From Neospora caninum Liverpool (lineage: Eukaryota > Apicomplexa > Conoidasida > Eucoccidiorida > Sarcocystidae), in the NCBI RefSeq assembly GCF_000208865.1, contig NC_018396.1, positions 5,760,514 to 5,824,513 of the forward strand: 64,000 bases of DNA, given 5' to 3'. Below, piece by piece: positions 47,728 through 58,341 of this stretch. The number at the start of each line of letters is the position of its first letter. Positions within the stretch are counted from its first letter, which is position 1. The position numbers and the translations under genes were made by a program. The notes under the pieces are model-generated. The model was not told the DNA's origin. It was given only the letters and a program-made list of their open reading frames with translations, and ran no database searches.

Positions 47728-49474
47728 TGCCACTCCCTGAGAAAAGGCCACCGCCTCGCCCACCACGACGGGCGCGCGTGCTCGAGATCGGCTTCCAGTG
47801 CAGCAACTAACAGTTCGCCGACGTTTTTGGGTTACCAAGCCACGCCCCGCAAGTTCAAGCACTGCTTGCACACTGTGTGACGAGCTGTTGGAGTTGCCGA
47901 TAAGAAAAGGCAGCGTCACGGAAAGGCACGCGAGTCACGCCGTCCCCAGCCAGGCCTTACACTCTCTCAGTACGCTGTGCCTGTGCCGAGTTCCGTAAGC
48001 AGTGAGTCTGTGAGGGACACTGTTGGATTCCGATATCTGCCTTTTCTAGGAGTTAGACTGCCGCTTTGACTGTTGGAGTTGTTGGATTTCATCTCATTCC
48101 TATTGCTCGCCGGTTGTACGCTCTCAATTTTTCAGTCGCATGCAGTTGGAGTTTTCTCCAATTTTGGCCGCCAACAGTAAAAGGCCCACCCGACAGAAGA
48201 GGGTTCGCGCCTCTACGATTTATACGCGAAAACGCAGTCTCCAGTCCATCTCATTCAGCAAAATTCCACACAAGAGAGTCAGAAGTGGTGCAATGCCTGT
48301 AATTCTCGCCTACAATGTGCTGCGGAAACATGAGCCGCCCGCGTCTTCGCTTGGGAGCTGCGTTTTCAGCGATGCGTCACCTGTCGAGTTGCTGGTAAAA
48401 AAAGAGGCGCACGGTGACCTGACCTTTGCGACAAGCAGAGCCTACCCGCCAGAATGGGTATGTTTTAAAAGTGTATGGAGCAAAGGTCACTAACAACTCG
48501 CGCAGTCGCCCACAGGCCTTTTACCCGGAAGAAAAAGGACGTGGTCCACTGAATTTTGCCTGGCGAGCTCGCGCTCACCAGTGTTGCCCGCACGAGCATC
48601 CGTACATCTATCTCTGCCTCCTGGAAAAGACAGCCGCGTCTCCCTGCGTAAGCGAGAGGCGAGCGCCGTCGCTTTGTGGGAGCTCTGAGTTCAGATAGCG
48701 TTTGTGTAAGGAGAGGGTGGTGACAGGGCTGTGGTCCATCGGATCGCGCGCGAGGCTATACCCGTCCAGCATCCAGTGACGAAGGTGCGGCAACAGTGCC
48801 TCACCACCGGTTTTGGTGATTTGCACGCCGCCGGATTTGCCGGCCTGGGTGATGTTGTACCCCGCAACGCCCTCGACCTCGCAGTGTTCTCGCACCATTT
48901 GTAAATCTCCCCGCAGTGTGCCGTACCAAAAGATGCATTTCCGTTTTTAACGGCCCGATCTTCAAAAAGTCTGCATTTCCTGCAGGCAGTCGTACACTGC
49001 TCTTTAGGTAAGCGTCCCTTGGCGTATGTGTCACCACGTGGGCGTGGTCAAGCATTTTTTTCATGGTAGTGCGCCGCGCCTGTTTTCTGTTTCCCGAAGC
49101 TTCTGCAGAAAAACGCAGCAGCGCCGATCAGCCACATTTGTGTTGCGCTTTTTTGTTCCGTGTGACGCATCGTCCGAAATCACGTCTTCCACTTAAGCCC
49201 AGTGATTCTCCGTTCGTCCCGTCCGTTGCCCACCGGTTCGTGTAGGTTCTCTCGGCTTCTCAGCTAGACGTGGGGAGGGGGGGGGGGGGGTCTTTTTTAG
49301 AGTTTTTGCTGCTACGGTCTTTTGCGTGTCCATTTTGGATCAGTCGTTCTCAGGGAAGCGTATCCCAGAGCCGAAACAACGCCTTCATTTCCTTGCTTTG
49401 TTTTATGTGGGTGTTCCCAGCCGTTCCCCCCTCTTCAGCACCCCGCGACTGGTTTTGTGGGATCCGCGTTCACG
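47728..49474. other. Divergent promoter region between the TraB-like gene and GT1
   Basis: This holds both promoters and leaders. The TraB-like open frame extends upstream to 47919 but without an ATG. A G run at 49277-49290 lies about 185 nt upstream of the GT1 ATG. A minus-strand open frame at 48608-48898 is unexplained; see findings. Plus-strand frames at 48140-48493 and 48426-48698 lack recognisable domains. Confidence 0.5.
49277..49290 (+). repeat. Poly-G run upstream of GT1
   Basis: Fourteen G, preceded by GGGGA, lie in the GT1 5' leader or promoter. The run could form a G-quadruplex-like structure on the coding strand and is probably length-variable. Confidence 0.9.
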
Positions 49475-51270
49475 ATGGCAACGGAGGAGATGCGCGAGAA
49501 GAGCCTAAAGAGAGAGGCTGAATCTCTCTGGGATATCCCACCCGAGGCGTACGCTTCGAGAGCCTGCTCCTGTATGGGGACTGCGGCCCAGTTGGTCATG
49601 GTTGCGGTTCTTGGTTCTTTCCAGTTCGGCTTCAACCTCTCTGCGTTGAACACCTCGAAGGCGTTCATTATCCTCGACTTCGGGTGGTGCAAAGATGAAA
49701 GCGGAGGTCACTACTCCGACTGTGACGCCGGACTGGTGTACGGTTCTCTTATTAACACAGCCGTGTTTCTTGGCGCCTGCGCAGGATGCCTCCTCGGAGG
49801 GCGTCTCACGGATTTTGGACGACGCGCGTCGCTCATTTTCACGCATTGCGTGTGCACTCTCGGTTGCATCCTGTCAGCCGCTGCTGAGGGGTTCCCGACA
49901 CTTTTGATTGCGCGACTGGTCGTGGGCGTCGCAGTCGGTCTGTTCACCGTCTGTGTCCCCATGTACTGCTCGGAGGTTACTCCAGATGACCGCCGAGGAT
50001 TTTTCGGCACCTTCCACCAGCTGTTCATCACGCTCGGCATCTTCGTCGGTACGGTGCTGGGTCTCGCCTTCGGCAACGCTCCTGCAGGAGGCGAAGTGTA
50101 CAAGGTCAGCACGTTCCAGCAAGCGTGGTGGCGAGTGATGCTGGGGGTTCCCGCACTCGTCAGTTTGGTCGCGATCTGGCTGCTGTGGTTCGTCTTCCCC
50201 TTCGAGACCCCGCAGTACATGGTTGAGAAGAAACAGAAGGCCAAGGCGGCCGCTCTATTGCGCGAGATCTATGGCCGCGACAACGTTGACGTCGAGATGC
50301 AACGCATTGTCACCGGACGGTATCAGCAAAAAATCCAGCGTGCCCAGCAGCTGACCGTGTGGAAAGCCATTTTGCACCCCACTTACCGATCGGTGATTCT
50401 TCTTGCATGCCTCCTTTCCATCATGCAGCAGTTCACGGGCATCAACGTACTCGTGGCGAACAGCAACAACCTGTACTCGTCCCTGAAACTCCCGCAAGCT
50501 GCGATCACCGGTCTGACCGTCGGGTTCACCGCGTTGAACGTCGTGCTGACCGTCATTACCATTCCGCTGGTGGACCGTCTCGGCCGTCGCCAGTTGCTCC
50601 TCTTCTCCCAGGCACTCATGTTTGTCGCAATGTGCATCGCCTTCGTTGCGAACCTGGTCGACCAGAACAACACCGCAGTCCAGTGGGTCACCGTCGCGTG
50701 TGTGTACATCTTCATCGTCGGTTTCGCCGTGGGGTACGGTCCAGTGCTGTGGATCTACCTGCACGAAATCTTCCCGCCTGAAATCAAGCAGGGAGCCGCC
50801 GGTCTTGCGTCTGCGCTGAACTGGGTGGCGACCGTCGCGATCGTGCTGCCGTCTGACTTCTTGCTCAAGCAAGGATTCAGCGTCTTTGTCGGCATCTGTA
50901 CCGTGGCGCTGGCGATCATTTTTGTCGTCACGTTCTTNNNNNNNNNNNNNNNNNNNNNNNNNNNNNNNNNNNNNNNNNNNNNNNNNNNNNNNNNNNNNNN
51001 NNNNNNNNNNNNNNNNNNNNNNNNNNNNNNNNNNNNNCGGGCCTCTCCATCGAGGAGTCGCCGTACTTTCGCGGGAAGAGCCGCGCACTGGGAAGCCCCA
51101 GCGCGTTTCGCATGGACTTGGCGCAGAGTCCTTCCGTGCCGCTGACAAGAGACGAGGGCGCGACTGCGTCTGCTGAAAAGGGAATGGGTACGGCGCAGTC
51201 TGGCTCTTCCGGCGCTCTCAACCCTGCGAGCACCCGCGAGGACGTGACAAAGGGAACGGAGGTGGTTTGA
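49475..51270 (+). CDS. GT1: Facilitative glucose/hexose transporter (MFS sugar porter), interrupted by an assembly gap
   Basis: This is the plasma-membrane hexose uniporter of Toxoplasma; I recall it as non-essential in tachyzoites. It is a single open frame from ATG 49475 (MATEEMREKSLKREAE) to the gap, 487 codons. After 100 N it resumes at 51040 with GLSIEESPYF and stops with TGA at 51268-51270. Sugar-porter signatures are present: GGRLTDFGRR after TM2, CVPMYCSEV(T)P in TM4, FETPQYMVEKK before the central loop, QQFTGINVLV in TM7, VDRLGRRQLL after TM8, and GPVLWIYLHEIFPPEIK in TM10. The gap falls just after TM12, where the family has its E(S/T)KG motif. The two sides are out of frame across 100 N, so the gap length is a placeholder; only a few codons seem missing against a family member of about 570 residues. 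There are no introns, unlike the neighbours. Confidence 0.97.
50938..51037. other. Assembly gap of exactly 100 N inside GT1
   Basis: A run of 100 N is a conventional scaffold placeholder. The coding frame differs by two bases across it, so its true length is not 100. Confidence 0.99.
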
Positions 51271-53027
51271 GTGTAGAAAACCGTTTTGTCTCTCTCGGCG
51301 TGCCGATTTCAGTTTTTTTCGCGTGTGTGAGTTTGCAATGGCATTTCGCGTTTCCTCAGAATCGAACGATGCTGCTGTTGCGTTCTGTCCCTGTAAGGAT
51401 CCTCCTACGCGTAGTCGGGACGGCATCTGGTGTTGTCTCTGCTGGACTGTTTTTGTTATGTTGCCTTGCGTCCGGCTTTTTTTTTACTTTTGCCGGCTTG
51501 GAAACGGGTAGCTGGAGGTGAGTGTGTGGCGAGTCCCTCCCAACGCTGCGCCGCGGGGAGTTCGGCGCAGTGCCGGGGCGACCGAGTTGTCGAGGTTTTT
51601 TCTAGGGACAAGTCTCTCCAGGCTCCCTCCCTAGGTGGCTGCTATGGCTACTGTTTGACATCCCTTTGATTTTGGGTTGCTTTTCTTGTCTGTGTCCTGG
51701 TGGTCCGTCACTTTGTGTAGTAGAGCTCTGACGGCAGAGACTGACGTCTTTGCGAGTGCACAGGAAGTGCCGTTATTTGAGAAACAAGACGGAGGGTCAC
51801 AGGAGCTGGCGCCGCTATCGCTGGTGTCCATGTGTCGGAATTCCACTTCCCGGTTTTCTCAGTTCCGGGTAAGAGAGCATCGGCTCGCGCAAGTGCGGGA
51901 GGCTTCGACAGCTCCAGAAGTCTCGTCGCCCGTGTTCGGGTTGCGCGTGGGTGAACGCCGCAGCAGGCAAACTGTGTGTAGCTTTTTTTCTCGACAGAGA
52001 GACTAGGGGCAAGACGCAACTCAACACTGCTTTGGGCATCGCGTTTCCTTGTGACGGTCGAAAAAGTGCGTCACACTCTCCGTTTTGTTGGTGCTCAAGA
52101 CTGCAGTTCACGTCTGCGTGTGCTTCTGTTCTCTTGTTGTTGTGCCCATGCTCCGCCTTCACATTCGCTCGGCGTCGGTTCGGGAGCGTCGCCTCTCCCG
52201 GTCATACCGAATTCGCGGGGCGACCTTCACGTAAAGCTGGTGCGTGGGGAGGTGTGATGTGTGTGCCGCGAGTGACCATGGCGCGTCATGAGGGACAGTA
52301 ACTTCGCTCTACGGGCGTACAACTCAGGAATCTTAAGTGATGCCGGAAACTTCCCGGCCAGCTGCCGGAGCCGGTAATAAGCGTGCGGACGGTGGCGTTT
52401 TGCTCCGGCGTTGGTGGTTGCCGCCTGGCCGTCGGATTCCGAAGCGGAATAGATCAGTCGCTGGATTTTTCCGGTCTATTCGGGAGGCTCTTAAATCTCG
52501 GATCACGGGAACCCCTACGCGAGGGCGAGCCTGATTCGAATTTCCCTTTTCGACTGTCACGATGGGCCAAGAGTTTTACACACGTAGATAAAAATTTAGA
52601 AACGAATGGAGGCCTGTATTAGTTACACAGTGCGTGGTAGATGGAGCGTATGCAGGCCGTGCTATTATAGAGTTGGATTTAAGGAAAACACCGAGCTTTG
52701 TTTTTTTTTTGCACTTCCGCCGAATCTCCGGTGAACGCTACAGTCATTAATAACCAGTTTCCTTTACACGAAGCGCTCGCCTCGTGACTCCGTGGCAGGA
52801 TACTTTTTCAGTCAACATACGGAGAGGACCCTCGCAAAAGTGCTGGGCAAATGTCCGGGCGCCGTTCTCATGGGGCATGTGCTTGCCATCTAGTATCATC
52901 ACATACGTAGAGGTGCGGAGGCGAGACAGTGAATCTGCTGTGCACGGGTTTCACACGAAATTACAACTCGAACGTGCAGAGAGGCAGTTTTCCTTTTTTC
53001 GCGGAGTCGCGTTCTTCCTCTATAGTT
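51271..53027. other. Convergent intergenic region between GT1 and the J-protein gene
   Basis: This should hold the 3' UTRs of the two convergent genes. T-rich runs occur at 51477-51486 and about 52700-52711. I see no gene, RNA or repeat of note. Confidence 0.5.
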
Positions 53028-54200
53028 TTACGTTGGCCCGGCCGCTAGCACGGAGAAGCAGAGAAACGCAACGAGGCAGGCACCCGCAGCAGCACGAAAT
53101 AAGACTTGGCAGTCGCTTCTGAAGAGTCTTTCCTGCGTCCGTGTCTCTTTCTCACGACGATGACCCCGCGCTTCCAGTGGGGAAGCATCGGTCGCAGCGA
53201 CTGCGTGCCTGATTTCACTTGGGGAGGAGTAGGGAGTGTCGCCTGCCGGCTCGGTCCTGACCAGCCCTAACTCCTCAACGACCCTTGTGGAGAGGCCAAG
53301 TTCTTCCAGCTCCTGCCGCTGCAAATGGGCGAAATCGTCGTCACTCCACTGAGAAGCCTGCGGCTGAGAAGGCTGTCTTCCCTGACTCGCTTCCAAAACT
53401 CCAGATAATTGAAGCGGGTCGCCCTCCTGTCTAGAACTTGACGACTCTTGCCTCAGTCGACGATGAAACAACCGATGAAATAGCGTCCCCTCTTCCGACC
53501 AACCCGTTGCATCTGTAGCGTCTTTCTCGCTATGGTGCTCGTGCCAAAACGCCGCCGCTTCACTCTGGCGCAGTCTCCACTGGTGCAAACGGACTGTGCG
53601 TTGCCTCTCGTGTCCGCCGGACGCTTTCTGCTCCCTCCCTCCGTCGACCGGCTGGTCCTCGGACGCGCCTCCGCTCCAAGGTTCGTCTCGGTTCCACTGC
53701 GGCGCCTGCAGCGCAACTACGGCGGCCTCGTATGCCCAGCGTGCATCGTCAATTGTCAGACTTGGGGAAGAGGAAAAAGACAGAAACGGGCCAGGCAGAA
53801 ACTTCCGGCCAGCTGCTGTCCCCCGCGAAGGACGGCGCGTCTGCTGTTCGCCGGCCGCCAGGTCCGGATGAAGTTTCTTCACCAGGCGAAAGTAGGCTAG
53901 CCGCAGTTCCTTAGCAGTTGGGTGTTTCGTTTTCACGCCGAGCAATTCAAAGGGGTCGGGCGGAGGCGCCTCCCGTGGCCACGAAGGCGGATGGGATTCA
54001 AGATGCGAAGCTTTCAGGTTTCGCCACCTCTTTTCCGAAAACGCAGACGACGAAAAACACTCGAGTCCACCAGAGCGAGGCGTGCACGTGCTGGGATGCT
54101 CCCCATAGCCCCCCCAAAGAGCTCTCTCTCGTCGGCTGCGCCGACAATGGCTGGCACCCGTGACTCGACTGACAGCAGCAAAAGCGCCGTACCGATTCAT
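53028..54200 (-). CDS. J-domain (DnaJ-type) protein with C-terminal membrane anchor
   Basis: This is an intronless frame of 390 residues. The J domain starts at about residue 83 with PFELLGVKTKHPTAKELRLA and has the HPD tripeptide at 111-113 that stimulates Hsp70 ATPase. Helix III-IV sequence (TIDDARWAYEAAVVAL) follows only after an insertion of about 30 residues. The first 75 residues are rich in Arg, Ser and Ala with few acids (MNRYGAFAAVSRVTGASHCR), which suggests mitochondrial or apicoplast import, but I cannot separate the two. The middle is Gln/Glu/Ser-rich. The last 25 residues, LFRAAAGACLVAFLCFSVLA and a short tail, look like a tail anchor. The start is the first ATG of the frame. The gene diverges from the PIP30-like gene. 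Confidence 0.8.
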   Translation of the reverse strand: MNRYGAFAAVSRVTGASHCRRSRRERALWGGYGEHPSTCTPRSGGLECFSSSAFSEKRWRNLKASHLESHPPSWPREAPPPDPFELLGVKTKHPTAKELRLAYFRLVKKLHPDLAAGEQQTRRPSRGTAAGRKFLPGPFLSFSSSPSLTIDDARWAYEAAVVALQAPQWNRDEPWSGGASEDQPVDGGREQKASGGHERQRTVRLHQWRLRQSEAAAFWHEHHSEKDATDATGWSEEGTLFHRLFHRRLRQESSSSRQEGDPLQLSGVLEASQGRQPSQPQASQWSDDDFAHLQRQELEELGLSTRVVEELGLVRTEPAGDTPYSSPSEIRHAVAATDASPLEARGHRREKETRTQERLFRSDCQVLFRAAAGACLVAFLCFSVLAAGPT

Positions 54201-55431
54201 GCTGGTGGCTTCGGTCTCCGATTTCCCCGCAGGTCACCACGCCTGTACTCCCAGCTTTTCAGGGTTCAGAGTTTTTTGCTGCTCCAATCCTAAAAATGAG
54301 GAGCTGCAAACGAACGGAACGAAGGCGTCCTATCGTTTCGTGTCAGGCATCCGAGAGGTTGCGCCGAGATTCGTCACGGCCAGCAAGCAGACACATTTCC
54401 TGTCCCGAATAGGAAGTTGCACACGACTAGCAAGCACATGATATAACTGCACAAGAGAGAAAACGCACAAGAAAGTGAGCTGCTGAGAAGACCAGCAAGC
54501 GTGCTGGTGTGTACGTACGCCGAGAGGAGTGACTCGTGGTTCGTCGAAAAGAGCAGAGGAGACGACACACACGTGGAAAAGCGCCATGCTCGACACTCAG
54601 AGAGGAAGTGTGCCACGAAAAAGAGAAGCAGAGCTCACGGAACGGAACAAACGCATCGTATCACGCTCTCAAAACAGAGTTGCTACTGGGCACGGACCTG
54701 GGGTTGCATGACTCGGCAGACGCACATGCATGCGGCAGATTTTCCTTCCGACATGCATCATGTGAAAGTCAAGAACAGAAGCTCGCGAAACTGAGGACCG
54801 TCTCACTCGTTTTGCCCTAGCATTTTCCTGACACAGAAGCGCATGATATATAGCGCTCCTCCTGCTCACCATACGCTTTGTTGACCCTTTCTGGTTCTCA
54901 AACTTCGCCGACCTCGGACGCGGCCGAGTAGCTGCACAGGACGATCCTTCGACCGCTCCAAAGAATCCACGCACCTGGTGCTGGACTGCAAGAGGCAGAT
55001 CTTCCCCGCATTTTCAATTCTGCGCCCCTCACGTAGCCTACAGTCCAGAAGGCTTCTGCATGCAGAAAACTATCTGTCTTTACAGCCTAGTTCTGGGTTT
55101 CACGGCCCCTCTGCCTACAGAGGCGTTTCTTCGGCTGTTGTTTCCACGCGTTTTGCCTGGTTGCCGCCAAAAAGACAGAATCGCTGCGCCTTTCGGCGTG
55201 TTTCACGTGACTCGGAGTTCTTCCCATCCGCAAATCGGCACGCGACACCCAGTTCCCCTGCGCGCGCGGGAAACAGCCGCGCGCGTCCAGAGGATTTTAC
55301 ACCTCGCATAGCGAAAAGAGGAGCTTTCCGTCGGCTGTTGCGCCGAACCCGCCTTGGGCCGTGTGGGGGACCCTGGACTACACACAGTCGTCACTGTTTC
55401 TCCTTCATTGGCTGTGTTCGATCCAAGCACG
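54201..55431. other. Divergent promoter region between the J-protein and PIP30-like genes
   Basis: It holds both promoters and leaders. A TGCATGCA palindrome (within TTCTGCATGCAGAA) lies at 55057-55064. An ACATGCATGC element lies near 54751. Open frames such as 54978-55571 run out of frame with the true exon and are not called. Confidence 0.5.
55057..55064. promoter_or_regulatory. TGCATGCA palindrome upstream of the PIP30-like gene
   Basis: This motif lies 368 nt upstream of the ATG at 55432, inside a 14-bp perfect palindrome (TTCTGCATGCAGAA). It is a candidate ApiAP2 site by motif only. Confidence 0.35.
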
Positions 55432-58341
55432 ATGAATTTCGTCAAGAGCAGCGTTTACCAGCAGGAGATCACCTCGGAGGGGGTGAAGGAGAAGGAAATT
55501 GTGACGCGAACCAAGGAAGAGATCGCTCTCGAGGAGCGACTGAAGAATCTTCCGGAATTCCAGCGCCGTAAGCATTTCCAGTCGCGACACTCTGTCGGAG
55601 ATTTTACAACGTGCCTCCATTAGGGTGCAGTCTGGGACATGTCATCCGAGTTGTGTGATCCCCAAAGGACGGGCGGCGTGAGGGACACCACCCTTGTTGC
55701 GCGCCTTCTCGATACAGCGGAGAATGGAGCAGATTCGCGTTTCACTGAAACACATCCGCAGAGTTCCGCGCGGCACAGAAAAGACGTGAAATGCAGGTCT
55801 TTTGTAGCCGGAACTGCGCCGCTGCCACCCGACCCGGTCCAGAATTAGAGAAAAGACTTTTTCTTCTCGACGGCAAGCATGCATAGGAGCCATTTGCGCG
55901 CCGCGACGTCTGAAGAAGAGGAGGACAAGTGGAGTGACTGCGCTATCTGCTCTGTGAACGCGAAGAGCGTGAGGTGATGGAAAGTGCAGGACGGGGGACG
56001 GGGGGCGGGGGAGAAGAAATCTCGGTTGACTTTCTCGTTTCCGTGTGGATATGCGCGTGTGCCTGGCTGTGTGCAGAAAACCACTTCCTCAGGTTTGTGG
56101 AGTTAACCGTGGCAGCCTCGAACCGTCGATCTGCCGTCTCTAGCGCAGCTGCCTGAGTTTCTTCTCGTTTTTTCGGCCCGTTCCTCTGTCTCTGGTCGTC
56201 TGATGGTTCATGCTCTTCACTCCGCTTTTATCTTTGCCCTGTCGTCTCTCTCGTAGTCCTCGCTCCTATTGATGGATCATGCGCCCACGGCACGATCACG
56301 GCACATGTCTTCCACAAACCGTTTCGCCTCAGCGCATGCGTATCTACGCATACGTGCGTATTCGTAGAAACGCACCTTGGTGTGTGCATGCATATACAAA
56401 TACATATACAGGCATACAGACACATACATATATCTACATATATATATATATATATATGTGCATTTGTATGTATACGTATACATATGCATACATAAGTGGG
56501 TTGAGAGCCGGCTTTCCTGCGAACGTTTGGGCGTCCACGAAGTTGGTGTCGTGGCGTGGAAACCCCGGAGAAAGTGCCTAACAGGCGGAAGACGCGTCTT
56601 GCGCCACATCCCTCCTAGCCGTGGACAGGCAGCAGGAGTTTGCGCTTCTTTTTCTGACTTTTTATCCGATCAGCTTCGCCGAGGTCAAATACGATGACCC
56701 TAGCCTGGCGGAGAAGAAGGAGGGTTTCAATCCGGACGTCCCAGCTGCAGTAAGCGTCATGTTCTTCGTCCTTTGTCGATAGGCAGTGTCGGACAGGTTC
56801 GCTGCTCAAGATCCCCGTTGTTCTTTCTTCCCTTGTGCACTTTGCTTTCGATTCGAGCCCCCTGAACGGACGTACCGTCTTCCAGTGTGTGACGCTTCTT
56901 TCGTGTCGCCTTTGGTGTCGCAAGGAATCTTTTCAAAGCAGCTTACGTCAAATGGTATATTGGCTCATGACTACCAAATGGTTCCCGGCCAATTCAAGCT
57001 TTTAAGAGATTGTTTTTTCGTGTGCAGTGACACAACCGTGCTGACTACGCGCCTTTCCCGGGTGGCATCCCTTTCGGCGCTCAGTGTGAGTGCGACTTTC
57101 CGCCGCTGTCGGCGTCGCGTCGGTCTCTCGCCCGACTTTTTTTTCCCATGGTCTGCTTTCTCTCTCCCTCTCTCTTTATCTCCTTTTCTTCGTTCTTCGA
57201 TGTGTGCGCCTCCGTCCCTGTGTTTCGCTGCGTAGGTGACCGAAGAGGAGTTCGAGTACTATGAGGCGCTGGCCGCTCAAGACCGGCGCCGCCAGCAGCA
57301 GCGGCAGCAGGAAGAGAAAGACATGCAGAACGAGTTTTTGAAAGCGAAGAAGGAGATGGAGGAACAGAGAAGACAGGCTCTCAGCGAAGCTGGACAGTAC
57401 GGGTCGCCCCGTTCCCCAGGCGGAAGCCTCGGCCGCATGGGTCTCTCTGCACAAGCGCGAAGAGGCGGAGAGACAAGCTTATCGCAGGGGGCCGACGGAG
57501 TCTCCAGTCTGTCTTCGCGACGCCACGCGACGCCACAGGCGAATGCGACGAGTTCAAGTATGGGCGCGCGCATCTTCGACCTCACCTCGAAGAGGAAGCT
57601 AGTCACGCCGGCGCAGACACAGCGGGCGAATGCTTCGCTTACTGAGGTGCGCAAAAGGCCAACATCCCAGCCGGGGAAGCGTGAGGCGCACCGCGATCTG
57701 CTGCGACGCCCCAGGCAACCGTGCGTGCGTCGGCTGAGGCGTGCTTGCCCTCTGTTGAATGCAGTCTAAGCGGGAAATGTCCAGAAAGACACGGGTGTTT
57801 TATGGGTAGATAGCAGTGTCTGGGGTGTATCGCTACGAAGGTAGCAGCGTTTCCACTAAGGAGCACACCATGCCCGCATTTCCACCACACCGTCTATTTC
57901 TCTCTAGTCTTCCTGCCTCTCCGAATCTCGGTGTGAATCATTTTGCATCGACGATAGGTTCATATATATGTGCAAAGGCCTGATTGTTTGCGCGGTGTTT
58001 TGCAGTCTCCTGGAGAATCTTGTTTTCCGTCGACGGTGAAGAGAGTTCGGCGAAATGGGGAATGCGAGAGTGACAAGGCGCCTACAGCGCCCAGCGGGGC
58101 GTCAGACAAAGATGACGCACCTGTCTCGCCAGCGTCGGGTCCAGAGGAGACACCCGAACCCCCGGTCCCCACTGGTGGACTCCAGGACTTGATGGGGGGA
58201 TATTCAGACGATGAAGAAGAGGAAGAAGCACAGAAAGAGGAAGCACCGAAAGGATCTGAGAACGGGGAAGACAAGGCAGCTGGGATTGCCCGGGAAGGAA
58301 GAAAAAGAGAGAAAGACGCGAAAGGAGACAAAGAAGAGTAG
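55432..58341 (+). CDS. PIP30/FAM192A (NIP30-type) nuclear protein homologue
   Basis: Human PIP30 binds the PA28gamma proteasome regulator in the nucleus. Clear exons are 55432-55567 (MNFVKSSVYQQEITSEGVKE start), 56674-56749 (FAEVKYDDPSLAEKKEGFN), 57236-57646 (VTEEEFEYYEALAAQDRRRQ, then a long charged helix) and 58006-58341. The D/E-x-x-E-x-E/F-x-x-x-L pattern followed by a Gln/Arg/Glu helix matches the NIP30 domain. The C-terminal GGLQDLMGGYSDDEEEE resembles the acidic GL..YS(D/S)D tail through which PIP30 is known to act. Exon 1 ends in phase 1, but the exon at 56674 needs phase 2. At least one short exon of 3n+1 nt is therefore missing between 55568 and 56673, perhaps the part carrying the usual PLYEQL segment. 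The tail is acidic then Lys/Glu-rich, ending DKEE. Confidence 0.7.
56436..56458. repeat. (TA)n microsatellite in an intron of the PIP30-like gene
   Basis: The tract sits inside a longer CATACATATA-rich stretch (about 56380-56500) in the unresolved intron between 55567 and 56674. Confidence 0.9.
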
